A stretch of 64,000 bases of DNA from Acetanaerobacterium elongatum (lineage in GTDB: Bacteria > Bacillota > Clostridia > Oscillospirales > Ruminococcaceae), in the NCBI RefSeq assembly GCF_900103835.1, contig NZ_FNID01000015.1, positions 1 to 64,000 on the forward strand, given 5' to 3'. The stretch's first letter is position 1; each line of letters begins with the position of its first letter. This document shows positions 35,319 to 44,487 of the stretch, piece after piece. The position numbers and the translations under genes are program-made. Below the pieces are notes generated by a model. It searched no databases, had not been told where the DNA came from, and saw only the letters and a program-made list of their open reading frames with translations.

Positions 35319-36011
35319 CAATTATTTCGTGAATCATTCACAAATTTTATATCGCGGGAGGAATGGTATAAGGAGCAAAAAGTTTGCTGCTCACCCCAAT
35401 GCCCCACAAACCCACATAGTAGTGGGGTAAATCAAGGTTACTTACACAGGAAAACTCCTTTCAGTATCTATTGATTATAATTTAGTGATAGTAAGTTTCA
35501 TTTTATAAGCTGCAGGGTGTGTAAATCTATATTGATAAGTAGGGCCAACTTAAAAAACGTTCAAACCGGAACCAGGCCAATAGAATGCTGCTGAAACAGT
35601 ATAAATTGCCCTTGAAAAGCAGGCGCAAAAGCGCCCGCAAGCAGTGGAGATGTTCATGGCAAACACCTGTAAGGCCGCTTCGGTTTCGGCCGTTTCTTTC
35701 AGATATGCCATAGACTTTTTTACACAATAAGCATCATCGGGGGTTTCAACCGCCAGCTCCGAAGGGGGACAAAGGCAAAGTCGGTTTTCCGACGGACGAC
35801 AGCCTGCTGAAAATGCTGTGTCTGGCAATGGTTGATAAATGCTGCTATCGCTGTACTGATAGGTAAGGGAGTCGCTGCCGCTGTCTGAAAGCACTAATTT
35901 GATTATATAGTTGGCAGTTGCCCCTAATGTGCCCCAAGCATACCGTACAAGCAGCCCCGCATATAAAGAATCGTACAAGTGTGCGACTTCAAAACGGGGG
36001 AGCGGGTTTGG
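35319..36011. other. Long intergenic stretch, no supported gene
   Basis: About 690 bases lie between the ABC importer operon and the deacetylase gene. A small hairpin with CCCCAC/GTGGGG arms lies near 35410-35428. An open minus-strand frame (35550-36044, 164 codons) exists but has no ribosome binding site, an odd Cys/Ser-rich composition, and overlaps the deacetylase start. It may be decayed coding sequence. No known RNA fold was recognised. Confidence 0.4.
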
Positions 36012-36803
36012 GTGAAGCGTTATCTGATGATTACCAAAAAGCATCTGGCGGCAGGCATTTTAGCTTTGGCGGGATTAATCATCTTGGTGCTGATTGCGGG
36101 TCCGCTGGAGCACATCGCGGTGCCTGCGGCAAGCTACACCCCCGCATGGAGCTTTGACCGCGCACGGCAGCTGCCTATCTATGGGGTAGCCACCGAAAAG
36201 AAGCAGCTTGCCATTACCTTTAATGCCGCGTGGGAGGCAGACGACATTCCCGCTTTGCTGGCCCTTTTAAAGCAACAGGATGTGGTGAGTACCTTCTTTC
36301 TGGTAGGCCAGTGGGCCGAAAAGAACCCGCGGGAGGCAAAGCTGATTGCCGAGGCGGGGCATGAAATCGGAAATCATTCCTATGCACACCCCGATATGAC
36401 CAAGCTCACCGCTTCGCAGATAGAAGCCGACATCACTAAAGCGGATGCGGTAATCCAACAGGCTACAGGGGTTTTCCCCAAGTACTTCCGCGCCCCTTCG
36501 GGAAGCTATAACGATACAGTAATCGAGTTAGCAAAAAAACTCAACCATATTCCAGTGCAATGGACAATCGACAGTCTAGACTGGAAAAAACCCTCACCGG
36601 ATGAGATTGCCACCCGCGTATTGAAGGAAGCGGATAATGGTTCGATAATCCTGTTTCACACTGCAATAGAGAACACCCGCACTGCTCTGCCGGGAATCAT
36701 CGCCAGTCTGCGAAAGCAGGGCTACAGCTTTGTTAAGGTCAGCGAATTAATCTATACCGGTGACTATACCATTGATTATCAGGGTATTCAGCACACAAGG
36801 TAA
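36012..36803 (+). CDS. Polysaccharide deacetylase, PdaB-like
   Basis: GTG at 36012 is chosen (GGGGGAG upstream); ATG at 36027 is the alternative. The 263-residue protein has one N-terminal membrane anchor (HLAAGILALAGLIILVLIAG) and an extracytoplasmic NodB domain. Motifs are ITFNAAWEADD in place of the usual TFDDG, HSYAHPDM (HxxxH metal ligands), RAPSGSYND and a late LFHTA. Canonical members deacetylate peptidoglycan or chitin-like sugars. PdaB acts on spore cortex muramic acid. The first catalytic Asp is Asn here, which occurs in some sporulation members but may alter activity. Confidence 0.83.
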   Translation: MKRYLMITKKHLAAGILALAGLIILVLIAGPLEHIAVPAASYTPAWSFDRARQLPIYGVATEKKQLAITFNAAWEADDIPALLALLKQQDVVSTFFLVGQWAEKNPREAKLIAEAGHEIGNHSYAHPDMTKLTASQIEADITKADAVIQQATGVFPKYFRAPSGSYNDTVIELAKKLNHIPVQWTIDSLDWKKPSPDEIATRVLKEADNGSIILFHTAIENTRTALPGIIASLRKQGYSFVKVSELIYTGDYTIDYQGIQHTR

Positions 36804-36837
36804 GCTTATGGTCCCCTTTTTGTTTTGTAGCTTTTTA

Positions 36838-36846
36838 TGGTATAAT
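36838..36846 (+). promoter_or_regulatory. Extended -10 promoter for ispD
   Basis: TGGTATAAT at 36838-36846 is a perfect extended -10; the -35 is only loosely matched by T-rich sequence. It lies about 78 bases before ispD. Confidence 0.5.
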
Positions 36847-36923
36847 AACATTATTAATACGGTGCATTTCAACGCAAATACGGCACCCGACATTTTACAT
36901 ATAAGAAAGGCATGAAGCTTACG

Positions 36924-37634
36924 ATGAAGAAAAAGCAGCAGCCGTTTATTTCGGCGGTAATTGTTGCGGCAGGCAGTTCCTCCCGAATGGGGGAGGGGGT
37001 TAACAAGCAACTGCTTATGATAGGCGATATGCCGGTGGTAGCTAAAAGCATCCGGGCTTTTGAGCAGAACGAACTTGTCCGTGAGATTGTGGTTGTAACC
37101 AGAGGCGAGAATATTATGGATATTGCCGCGATGGCTCGGGAGTTTGGCTTTAACAAGGTTCGTGAGGTGGTTAGCGGCGGCGAAACGCGGCAGGAGTCGG
37201 TTGCCAAGGGGATTACCTGCACCTCTAAGGAGGCCGAATATTACCTTATCCACGACGGCGCACGCCCGCTGGTCTCTCAGCATACGATTAACGCCGTTAT
37301 TGCAGATGCGATGGAATATGGTGCCGCAACCGCAGGCGTGCCGGTAAAGGATACCATCAAGCGTGTGGACGCAAAAAGCATGGTGATCCAAACTCCCGAC
37401 CGCAGCGTGCTCTATATCACCCAAACCCCGCAGATGTTCCGTGCCGAGCCATATCGTCAGGCGTTAAGGCAGGCCGAGCAAAAAGGGTTAAGCTTTACCG
37501 ACGACTGCCAGCTGTTTGAACAGGCAGGCCACCCTGTGGCTATGTCCGCGGGCGATTATACAAACATTAAAATCACAACGCCGGAGGACATGCTGTTTGC
37601 ACAGATTCTTGTTACTGCCGCTGTTGATAATTAG
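36924..37634 (+). CDS. ispD: 2-C-methyl-D-erythritol 4-phosphate cytidylyltransferase IspD
   Basis: The second ATG (36924) is preferred, because GAAAGG abuts the first at 36912. The 236-residue protein has the nucleotide-binding start VIVAAGSSSRMGEGVNKQ, then GGETRQESVAKGI, LIHDGARPLVS and TDDCQLFEQAG, all standard for IspD. It couples CTP to MEP in the non-mevalonate isoprenoid pathway, in the cytoplasm. ispF follows 76 bases later, as in many Firmicutes. Length is normal. Confidence 0.95.
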   Translation: MKKKQQPFISAVIVAAGSSSRMGEGVNKQLLMIGDMPVVAKSIRAFEQNELVREIVVVTRGENIMDIAAMAREFGFNKVREVVSGGETRQESVAKGITCTSKEAEYYLIHDGARPLVSQHTINAVIADAMEYGAATAGVPVKDTIKRVDAKSMVIQTPDRSVLYITQTPQMFRAEPYRQALRQAEQKGLSFTDDCQLFEQAGHPVAMSAGDYTNIKITTPEDMLFAQILVTAAVDN

Positions 37635-37710
37635 AGCGCACCGATCATAATGACAGTCTAAGCTAAAAAAGTATTATGCAATGCAGCAAAATTAAAAAGG
37701 AGTGACACCT

Positions 37711-38187
37711 ATGTTTAGGATTGGCCACGGATATGATGTTCACCGACTGGTAAAGGACAGGCTGTTGATTATCGGCGGGGTAACTATTCCCTACGATAAA
37801 GGGCTGCTGGGCCACTCGGATGCGGACGTACTTACGCATGCTGTGATGGATGCCCTGCTCGGTGCGCTCGCGCTGGGTGACATCGGCAAGTATTTCCCCG
37901 ATACCGACCCCACCTATCAAGATGCCGACAGTATGAGGCTGCTGTGTAATGTTGCGTTGCTGATTGGGCGGGAGGGCTATCGTGTGGGTAATATTGATGC
38001 GACCGTTATCGCGCAGGCGCCCAAGCTCGCGAGGTATATTGAAGACATGCGGCTCAATATCGCACAGGCAGTCGGCTGCGACCTTTCCTGCGTCAGCATA
38101 AAGGCCACCACAGAGGAGGGTTTAGGTTTTACCGGTACGGGTGAAGGGTTGGCCGCCCATGCAGTGTGCCTATTAGAAACTGTTTAA
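37711..38187 (+). CDS. ispF: 2-C-methyl-D-erythritol 2,4-cyclodiphosphate synthase IspF
   Basis: The ATG at 37711 has AAAGGAG at 8 bases; the earlier GTG lies within that ribosome binding site. The 158-residue enzyme starts [11 protein letters not shown] (metal ligands Asp9 and His11). It has [21 protein letters not shown] and ends with [20 protein letters not shown], diagnostic for IspF. It cyclises CDP-ME 2-phosphate with loss of CMP. It is clustered with ispD, and together they form two consecutive late steps of the MEP pathway (ispE is elsewhere). Confidence 0.97.
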   Translation: MFRIGHGYDVHRLVKDRLLIIGGVTIPYDKGLLGHSDADVLTHAVMDALLGALALGDIGKYFPDTDPTYQDADSMRLLCNVALLIGREGYRVGNIDATVIAQAPKLARYIEDMRLNIAQAVGCDLSCVSIKATTEEGLGFTGTGEGLAAHAVCLLETV

Positions 38188-38351
38188 AATTATCTTGAAT
38201 TACTCCATAGCAAAATAGCCTGATTAGGCAGTATATCTACAGGAAGTTCATCAGAATCTATGTTCCAACTCCGGCTGTCCGGCATAAGATGAATTATGCG
38301 GTATACGTGTGTATCGTTTCATTTTTGTCCCGGATGAAGGAGTGTTAAGAT

Positions 38352-38570
38352 ATGGGGAACGGTGTAATTACCTTTTCAACCATCACCTATGCCATGAAGG
38401 CGCAAAGCCTGTTGCAGCGAAACGGTATTAAGGCAGATATTATAAAAACACAGGATAATCTGCTCAGAACCTGCCAATATCGGTTAAATGTACATTATGC
38501 CTTCGATAAAGCCGTGGGGTTGCTCGCCGGTGCGAATATCACCTATCTGATTGCGATAAATGGTGAATAG
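38352..38570 (+). CDS. DUF3343 (putative Se/S carrier-like) protein
   Basis: The 72-residue protein has FSTITYAMKAQSLLQRNGI, DIIKTQDNLLRTCQYRLNVH and a terminal YLIAING. This is the DUF3343 pattern of small proteins regularly coupled to cysteine-desulfurase-like genes and proposed to carry selenium or sulfur. A conserved Cys (Cys41 here) is in the middle. The ATG at 38352 is preceded by AAGGAGTG. Two bases separate its stop from the next start, so the two genes form a unit. The proposed carrier role is not proven. Confidence 0.8.
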   Translation: MGNGVITFSTITYAMKAQSLLQRNGIKADIIKTQDNLLRTCQYRLNVHYAFDKAVGLLAGANITYLIAINGE

Positions 38571-38572
38571 CC

Positions 38573-39712
38573 ATGATCTATTTTGATAATGCGGCTACCA
38601 CCATGCAAAAACCGGGTACGGTTTTAAAGGCTGTCGGGGAATGTGCCTCCTATTACGGCGCAAACCCCGGCCGGAGCGGGCATCGCCTCTCGATGCTTGC
38701 GGCACAGAAGGTTTACGAAACCCGCGAGCTTGCGGCAAAGCTGTTTGATGCAGAGCCTGAGAATGTAGTTTTCACTCAGAACTGTACACACGCGCTGAAT
38801 ATCGCCATAAAGGGCGTTATGGAGAGCGGCGGGCATGTTGTAATCTCCGATTTGGAGCACAACTCGGTGTTCCGCCCTGTGTACCGGCTTGCCAAAGCCG
38901 GGAAGATAACCTTTAGCATAGCGCGGGTATATGAGGCTGACTTTGCCGAAACGGTGCGTTCCTTCGAAAGCTGTCTTACTTCTCAAACGCGTATGATTGC
39001 CTGCACGGCAGGCTCCAACCTGTGCGGTATCATGCTGCCCTGCGACGGCCTTGCAGAGCTGTGCAGAAGGTATAATCTGCTACTGCTCCTCGACTGCGCC
39101 CAGACGGCCGGCGTTGTAAGGCAATCGCTTCAACAAGCCGATTTTTTATGTATGCCCGGGCATAAGGGGCTATATGGGCCAACCGGAACCGGTATGCTCA
39201 TCACCGATAAGGGTGAGATGCTCGAAACCATTATGGAGGGCGGTACCGGCAGCCAATCGTACTTAGCAGATCAGCCGCCCATCATGCCCGATAAGCTTGA
39301 ATCCGGCACGCTGAATACCTACGGTATTGCGGGCTTACGCGCGGGGCTGCACTTTGTAGATACATTTGGAATAGATAAGATATATAAACATGAGCTTGCC
39401 CTTACGCAGGCCCTTTACGACGGGCTAACCAAGATAAACGGCATTCGGTTGTATACCGAACGCCCGCAGGTAGCAACCCATCTGCCTGTGCTGTGCTTTA
39501 ATCTGGGAGAAAGCAGAAGCGAAACCGTAGTGGAAGAGCTGAGCAAGCGAGGGTTCGCCCTGCGGGGCGGCTACCACTGTGCACCTTTGGCACATAACAA
39601 GCTTAAAACGGGTGAAGCGGGCGCCGTTAGGGCGAGCTTTTCGCTGTTTAATACGCACGAGCAGGTGGAACGCTTCTTGTTTGAACTGAAAAGAATGAGG
39701 GAACAGGCTTAA
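38573..39712 (+). CDS. Aminotransferase class V / cysteine-desulfurase-like protein
   Basis: The 379-residue protein opens with YFDNAATTMQKP, as in NifS/SufS. The PLP lysine is in MPGHKGLYGPTG (about 198), the PLP-stacking His in EHNSV, and a catalytic-type Cys in GGYHCAPLAHNKLKTG (about 343). The group matches the 'CsdA-like' family seen beside DUF3343. It would remove sulfur from cysteine or selenium from selenocysteine. Neighbours suggest delivery to the DUF3343 carrier. No isc/suf scaffold is adjacent. Confidence 0.87.
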   Translation: MIYFDNAATTMQKPGTVLKAVGECASYYGANPGRSGHRLSMLAAQKVYETRELAAKLFDAEPENVVFTQNCTHALNIAIKGVMESGGHVVISDLEHNSVFRPVYRLAKAGKITFSIARVYEADFAETVRSFESCLTSQTRMIACTAGSNLCGIMLPCDGLAELCRRYNLLLLLDCAQTAGVVRQSLQQADFLCMPGHKGLYGPTGTGMLITDKGEMLETIMEGGTGSQSYLADQPPIMPDKLESGTLNTYGIAGLRAGLHFVDTFGIDKIYKHELALTQALYDGLTKINGIRLYTERPQVATHLPVLCFNLGESRSETVVEELSKRGFALRGGYHCAPLAHNKLKTGEAGAVRASFSLFNTHEQVERFLFELKRMREQA

Positions 39713-39764
39713 TTTTAAATGGAATTTTGTTAAATTACGAGGCGTTTTTTCTATACTTTCGGCA

Positions 39765-39792
39765 TTGAAATAGCCGGTAAATATGTTACAAT
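39765..39792 (+). promoter_or_regulatory. Sigma-A promoter of cdaA-cdaR
   Basis: TTGAAA (39765-39770), a 16-base spacer and TACAAT (39787-39792), about 60 bases before the cdaA start region. Confidence 0.65.
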
Positions 39793-39853
39793 ATATTTAG
39801 GTGTATTTTCAGGCTCAAAGCTTGTCCTGGCAGGTAAATGTTGTGCCTATACG

Positions 39854-40735
39854 GTGGTGGAGATAGTGATTGACTTTTTAAGTATATGGGATAAAATACT
39901 CAAAGGCCTTCAAACCATTCGGTTTCAAGACTTTCTTGATGTTGCCATCGTATCGTACCTTATCTATAAGGTTATTAAGCTTGTGCGCGATACCCGCGCA
40001 GAGCAGTTGGTAAAAGGCTTTGCGCTGCTGGCAATCGGCTATCTGCTCGTAGCGCAGCTGCAACTGACTGCGATGAGCTTTTTACTTAAAAATCTCCTTT
40101 CTCTTGGCGTAACCGCATTGGTGGTGGTGTTCCAGCCCGAGCTTCGCCGCGCGCTGGAGCAGGTGGGCAGAACGCGTATCGGGCTGAGTATGTTCACCCC
40201 CGGGGATGTAGACGCAGATGAGCAGGAACGCCGTTGGCGTACTGCTATTTCTGCAATCTGTGACAGTACAAGCTTTCTTTCGCGCCAGAAGATCGGTGCG
40301 CTGATTGTAATAGAAAAAGAGACCAAGCTGGGCGAGATAATAAAAACCGGAACGATTATTAATGCCGATCCAAGCGTGGAGCTTATTGGCAACGTTTTCT
40401 TTCCGAACTCTCCGCTTCATGACGGAGCCATGATTATCCGAGGCGGCAAGCTGTACGCAGCGGGCTGCTTTCTGCCGGTTTCCGAAAACCATACCATCAG
40501 TAAAACCCTGGGTACCCGTCACCGTGCGGCTTTGGGCATGAGCGAAAACTCCGATGCTGTCGTAATCATTGTTTCGGAGGAAACCGGTATCATCTCGGTG
40601 GCTGAGAACGGTAAGCTTACCCGTAATTTTGACAGTGAAACGTTAGCGGAACGGCTGGAAAAAACACTCTTTACCTCTAAGATCGCCGAGCTCGCCGAAA
40701 AGCGTCCATCCTTCTGGAAGGTGAAATCCAAATGA
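39854..40735 (+). CDS. cdaA: Diadenylate cyclase CdaA
   Basis: The product has up to 293 residues; GTG codons at 39854 and 39866 are both possible starts near GGTGGAG. Three N-terminal membrane segments precede a DAC domain with the catalytic LHDGAMII (DGA, about 190) and TRHRAALG (RHR, about 222). CdaA makes c-di-AMP from two ATP at the membrane. It is the housekeeping cyclase in Firmicutes, controlling potassium, osmolytes and wall homeostasis. cdaR follows with a 4-base overlap. In Bacillus glmM comes next, but not here. Confidence 0.95.
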   Translation: MVEIVIDFLSIWDKILKGLQTIRFQDFLDVAIVSYLIYKVIKLVRDTRAEQLVKGFALLAIGYLLVAQLQLTAMSFLLKNLLSLGVTALVVVFQPELRRALEQVGRTRIGLSMFTPGDVDADEQERRWRTAISAICDSTSFLSRQKIGALIVIEKETKLGEIIKTGTIINADPSVELIGNVFFPNSPLHDGAMIIRGGKLYAAGCFLPVSENHTISKTLGTRHRAALGMSENSDAVVIIVSEETGIISVAENGKLTRNFDSETLAERLEKTLFTSKIAELAEKRPSFWKVKSK

Positions 40736-41997
40736 AAAAGAACAAGTTTTCGTTTAAACGGCTTATCTATAACGACCGTATTCTTATGGTGATATCGGTT
40801 CTTTTAGGCATTATTGTATGGGTAATTATTGCTTGGATTGTAGAACCGACATTCAGCATGAGGGTGAATGGCATTCCCGTTACCTACGATAAAACCAGTT
40901 TGGATAAGCTTGGGTTAAGCGTTATTTCAGGTCAAAATGAAACAGTAAGTATTGAGGTTACCGGGAACCGAGCAACGGTTGGCGAGCTCACCCCCGATAA
41001 TTTTATTGCAAAAGCCTCTCTTGTAGGTGTTGATGCTCCGGGTACATACTCGGTTGAAGTGCAGGTAAGTAAGAAACTACAGAATACCGATTATGATATC
41101 CAGCAGCCTCAAACGCCTATTCTTGTTTCTGCCAAATTCGACCGCTATGTATCAAAAAAGATTTCCTTGGGTGTTGATCTTTCCAAACTTACTGTTCCAG
41201 ACGGTTATATTATGGAAGCATACTATATTACACCTACCGAGGTTACAATCTCGGGCCCGGAGGCCGAGGTTTCACGCGTAACCAGATGTATGGTGGAGCC
41301 GGAACTGCCTGAGACATTGAATAAAACCGACATTGAAAAAGGGCCGATTGTGCTCTATGACGCTTCAGGCAAGCGAATAGAGCTTGGAAACATGAAACTC
41401 GATAAGGATACCGCGGAAGTTACTATTCCGGTGCTTAAAAAGAAGGTGCTGCCTCTCCATGTGGGGTTCACGAATGTACCGGAGGGCTTCCCGATTTCTG
41501 ACTTGGATTATACGCTTTCGGTTAATGAAATAGAAATTGCGGGTCCTGCTGAAACAGTAGACACGCAATCTAGCATTAACATCGGTTATGTTTCCTTAAA
41601 AGAAATTGGGCCGGAATATGTAAAATTATTTGATTTAGACTTACCCCAAGGCTTTGCCAATATTCAGAATGTAACCGAAGTTATGGTTAAAATTGCGTCA
41701 TCCGGCTTTGAAGAACGCAAGTTCAATATCAAAAGCGCCAACATTCATTTTATCAACGAACCGGAAAACTATATGGTTAAGCTGGAATCCAGGGGTGTTA
41801 GTAACATCAAGCTGGTTGGCCCGCCGGATATACTGGATAAGATTACGGCCAACGATATTGTCGGAGAGATTGATCTTTCAGAAATTGATCTAAGTACAGG
41901 ATCGCATAAGGTGCCGGTACAGATATTCGTTCCTTCCCGTGGCACGGTATGGGCCTTTGGCGATTATTCAGCTGTTATCTCGGTAAAAGAAAAATAG
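40732..41997 (+). CDS. cdaR: CdaA regulator CdaR (YbbR-like domains)
   Basis: The 421-residue protein has one N-terminal membrane helix (ILMVISVLLGIIVWVIIAWI) and an outer part made of tandem YbbR repeats (about 50-125, 135-215, 220-305, 315-400), each with patterns such as ITPTEVTISGPEAEVSRV and LKLVGPPDILDKIT-like. CdaR binds CdaA in the membrane and tunes c-di-AMP synthesis. ATG overlaps the cdaA stop (ATGA), so they are coupled. A hairpin follows the gene. Confidence 0.92.
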   Translation: MKKNKFSFKRLIYNDRILMVISVLLGIIVWVIIAWIVEPTFSMRVNGIPVTYDKTSLDKLGLSVISGQNETVSIEVTGNRATVGELTPDNFIAKASLVGVDAPGTYSVEVQVSKKLQNTDYDIQQPQTPILVSAKFDRYVSKKISLGVDLSKLTVPDGYIMEAYYITPTEVTISGPEAEVSRVTRCMVEPELPETLNKTDIEKGPIVLYDASGKRIELGNMKLDKDTAEVTIPVLKKKVLPLHVGFTNVPEGFPISDLDYTLSVNEIEIAGPAETVDTQSSINIGYVSLKEIGPEYVKLFDLDLPQGFANIQNVTEVMVKIASSGFEERKFNIKSANIHFINEPENYMVKLESRGVSNIKLVGPPDILDKITANDIVGEIDLSEIDLSTGSHKVPVQIFVPSRGTVWAFGDYSAVISVKEK

Positions 41998-42006
41998 TTA
42001 AAATAC

Positions 42007-42035
42007 AAGGAGCTTGGTGATATGCCAAGCTCCTT
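42007..42035 (+). terminator. Hairpin after cdaR
   Basis: An 11-bp perfect stem AAGGAGCTTGG/CCAAGCTCCTT with a 7-base loop lies 10 bases past the cdaR stop. The T tract is poor (ATCCAATA), so termination may be partial. Confidence 0.6.
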
Positions 42036-42111
42036 ATCCAATACTCAGATGGGTACAATAAATCATAATAGGTACAATACCAGCTGAAATCAGCGGAGAA
42101 ACGGGGTAACC

Positions 42112-43701
42112 ATGGCCATCTTGGTTCCAAATATCAGCACAGGTTTAAACGAGCCCAAACAGGCAGCGATAACGCTCGCGCTTAAAAAGTTGGGGCTTAC
42201 CCAAAAGGATATTACACGCGCCTACATCGCAAAATCTTCGGTTGACGCACGCAAGCGTGAGCAGATACAGCTGGTGTACTCCATAGGGATAGAAGCACCC
42301 AATGAGGCGGCTATTCTTAAACGCGCCGGAAGCATTGGGGCTGTTATACGCATCAAAACGGCTCTTTCGCTGAAAACCGGCGAGCAGACTTTGGCTTACC
42401 CGCCGGTGGTTGCGGGCTTTGGCCCTGCGGGGATGTTCGCAGCACTTCTTCTTGCAAGGGCGGGCTTTCACCCGATTGTGCTTGAGCGCGGCGGGAGTGT
42501 GGACGAGCGTGTCAATGCCGTAAACGCCTTCTGGCAGGGTGGGGCACTGGATGTAAACACCAACGTGCAATTCGGCGAGGGGGGAGCGGGTACCTTCTCC
42601 GACGGTAAGCTCACCACCCGTATCAACGATGAGCGCTGCGATTTTGTACTGGATGAGTTCTGCCGCCACGGGGCGCCTGCCGACATCCTTGAAAAAGCGA
42701 AACCGCATATCGGCACCGATAAACTGCGCGGGGTGGTAAAGTCCATCCGGGAGGAGATTATTCGTCTGGGCGGCCAGGTGCTGTTTCACACCTGCCTCAC
42801 CGATATCACTGTAAAAGATGGCAGGCTCGTTTCGGTTACCGCAAACCATCAGGCAATCCCTTGCGAGACCCTGTTGTTATGCATCGGGCACAGTGCAAGG
42901 GATACTTTCTCCATGCTGCTGCAAAAGCAGGTTGCTATGCAGCCCAAGGCGTTTTCGGTGGGGGTTCGTATCGAGCAGCTGCAGCAAACCATCGACGAGG
43001 GCCTCTACGGGCGTTTTGCGGGGCATCCCGCGCTGCCAAAGGGAGAATATCAGCTCTCGCACCGCTTAAACGGCAGAGGAGTATACACCTTCTGCATGTG
43101 CCCCGGCGGCTTTGTGGTGCCCTCCTCCAGCGAGGAAAACGGGGTTGTAACAAACGGCATGAGCGAATATCTGCGTGACGGCATCAATGCAAATGCCGCT
43201 GTAGCGGTAGGGGTTGAACCTGCCGATTTCGGCGGAGGTATTTTGGATGGTATTGCATTTCAACGTCAGTTAGAATCTGCTGCTTTTCTGCACGGCGGCA
43301 AAAGCTACAAAGCCCCCGCCCAAACCGCGGGCAGGTTTTTAAACAGCCAGCCGGGGCTTGCGCTTGGCCGTATTCAACCAAGCTACGCCATCGGTGTAAC
43401 CGAAGCCGATTTCACCAAGATATTCCCCCCGTTTGTTTCCGATATGCTCAAGCTCGGCCTTGTCAATTTTAACGCAAAGCTCAAGGGCTTCGCATCACCG
43501 GACGCGGTACTTACCGGGGTGGAAACCCGCACCTCCTCACCGGTGCGCATCCTGCGTGATAATACCCTGCAATCGCAGGGGGTGCAGGGGCTTTACCCGT
43601 GCGGCGAGGGTGCCGGTTATGCGGGTGGCATTGTCAGTGCCGCGGTAGACGGTGTTCGGATAGCGCAGGCGGTAATGGAGCGGTTTAGACCCTTTGAATA
43701 A
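42112..43701 (+). CDS. FAD-dependent dehydrogenase/oxidoreductase
   Basis: The 529-residue protein has a small N-terminal domain (1-95) followed by a Rossmann FAD motif AGFGPAGMFAALLLARAG with the acidic end of the second strand, LERG. VQFGEGGAGTFSDGKLTTRI is the hallmark of this uncharacterised family of large FAD dehydrogenases in Firmicutes. The C-terminal LYPCGEGAGYAGGIVSAAVDGV closes the FAD site. Substrate is unknown. It is a single gene with GGAGAAACGGGG upstream of the ATG and a terminator shared with the convergent flavodoxin gene. Confidence 0.88.
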   Translation: MAILVPNISTGLNEPKQAAITLALKKLGLTQKDITRAYIAKSSVDARKREQIQLVYSIGIEAPNEAAILKRAGSIGAVIRIKTALSLKTGEQTLAYPPVVAGFGPAGMFAALLLARAGFHPIVLERGGSVDERVNAVNAFWQGGALDVNTNVQFGEGGAGTFSDGKLTTRINDERCDFVLDEFCRHGAPADILEKAKPHIGTDKLRGVVKSIREEIIRLGGQVLFHTCLTDITVKDGRLVSVTANHQAIPCETLLLCIGHSARDTFSMLLQKQVAMQPKAFSVGVRIEQLQQTIDEGLYGRFAGHPALPKGEYQLSHRLNGRGVYTFCMCPGGFVVPSSSEENGVVTNGMSEYLRDGINANAAVAVGVEPADFGGGILDGIAFQRQLESAAFLHGGKSYKAPAQTAGRFLNSQPGLALGRIQPSYAIGVTEADFTKIFPPFVSDMLKLGLVNFNAKLKGFASPDAVLTGVETRTSSPVRILRDNTLQSQGVQGLYPCGEGAGYAGGIVSAAVDGVRIAQAVMERFRPFE

Positions 43702-43718
43702 CTTATTTTTCATAAGAA

Positions 43719-43745
43719 AAGGACGGATTAACATCATCCGTCCTT
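43719..43745. terminator. Terminator between convergent genes
   Basis: A 10-bp perfect stem AAGGACGGAT/ATCCGTCCTT with a 7-base loop is followed by GCTGCTTTATTT. It lies between the FAD dehydrogenase and flavodoxin genes and, on the minus strand, is followed by TTTTCTTATG. Confidence 0.82.
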
Positions 43746-43751
43746 GCTGCT

Positions 43752-44279
43752 TTATTTAGCCAAGATCGCCTTCACCACTGGCTCAATATTCTTTTCTCTC
43801 GTAAAATCTACCGGCTGCGAATAGGCCGCAAGCATGCCCCGCGCATCTGCATCGGGGTTCTTAATGCTTTTTAGCTGTATCTTCCTTAGCGACATCAAGA
43901 ATTTATCAATGGGGCTTAATTTATTATAATTAAATCCGCCGCGCATCATAAAGAATTGAACCTGCTTTTGTTCTTCCGGGTTCAGATTGTGTTTCTTCAC
44001 CTCGTCAACCACCTCCGGACGTACCGGTGAGGCTCCCGAGGTAAATACGATCAGCCTTTTCCCTTTTAACTGATCAAGGTTCTTCTTAATCAGCCTAAAA
44101 CCGTTGATACCGCCGGCATAGAGGCCGCCGCCGTAGACAATCGTATCGTATTTCATAAGGTCGGTTATCTCAACGCCCTTGGCTTCCCTTAAATCGGCAC
44201 CAACCGCCTTGGCAATCCACTCGGCGTAGTTTTTTACAAAACCGGTCTTTGAGCGGTATACTACAATAATATTTGACAT
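43752..44279 (-). CDS. Flavodoxin domain protein
   Basis: The 175-residue protein begins with IIVVYRSKTGFVKNYAEWIA, the FMN phosphate-binding loop of flavodoxin-like proteins (S/T-x-T-G-x-T type, here SKTGFVKNYA). YDTIVYGGGLYAGGINGFRL is the second FMN loop, of the protoporphyrinogen-oxidase HemG-like class. It probably acts in electron transfer. The start follows GGGAGGG at good spacing. It is a single minus-strand gene; the partner is unknown. Confidence 0.82.
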   Translation of the reverse strand: MSNIIVVYRSKTGFVKNYAEWIAKAVGADLREAKGVEITDLMKYDTIVYGGGLYAGGINGFRLIKKNLDQLKGKRLIVFTSGASPVRPEVVDEVKKHNLNPEEQKQVQFFMMRGGFNYNKLSPIDKFLMSLRKIQLKSIKNPDADARGMLAAYSQPVDFTREKNIEPVVKAILAK

Positions 44280-44487
44280 AGTCTATCCCTCCCGCTGATG
44301 ATATTCGTATAAATTCTATTATACAATTAAAAGCGTAGAGTGTCTATCTCATCCCGATTAAATGCCCACGATTATCTTTAGCCAGTGCCGTCAAAAAAGG
44401 TTGAATAACGGTAGGCAAAATGATAGAATACAGAATAGACCGTTAACGGAAAAGCAAGCCAATGCAAACTTTATGGGGGAAAAAGCT

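Noticed and set aside
35250-35474. Frame through the ACGC repeat
   Set aside because: Low-complexity Thr/His/Arg translation of a microsatellite, with no ribosome binding site.
35550-36044. Minus-strand 164-codon frame upstream of the deacetylase
   Set aside because: No ribosome binding site, no recognisable motif, and overlap with the deacetylase start. Kept only as an unexplained stretch.
42145-42849. Minus-strand 234-codon frame inside the FAD dehydrogenase gene
   Set aside because: Shadow frame opposite the Rossmann and FAD motifs.
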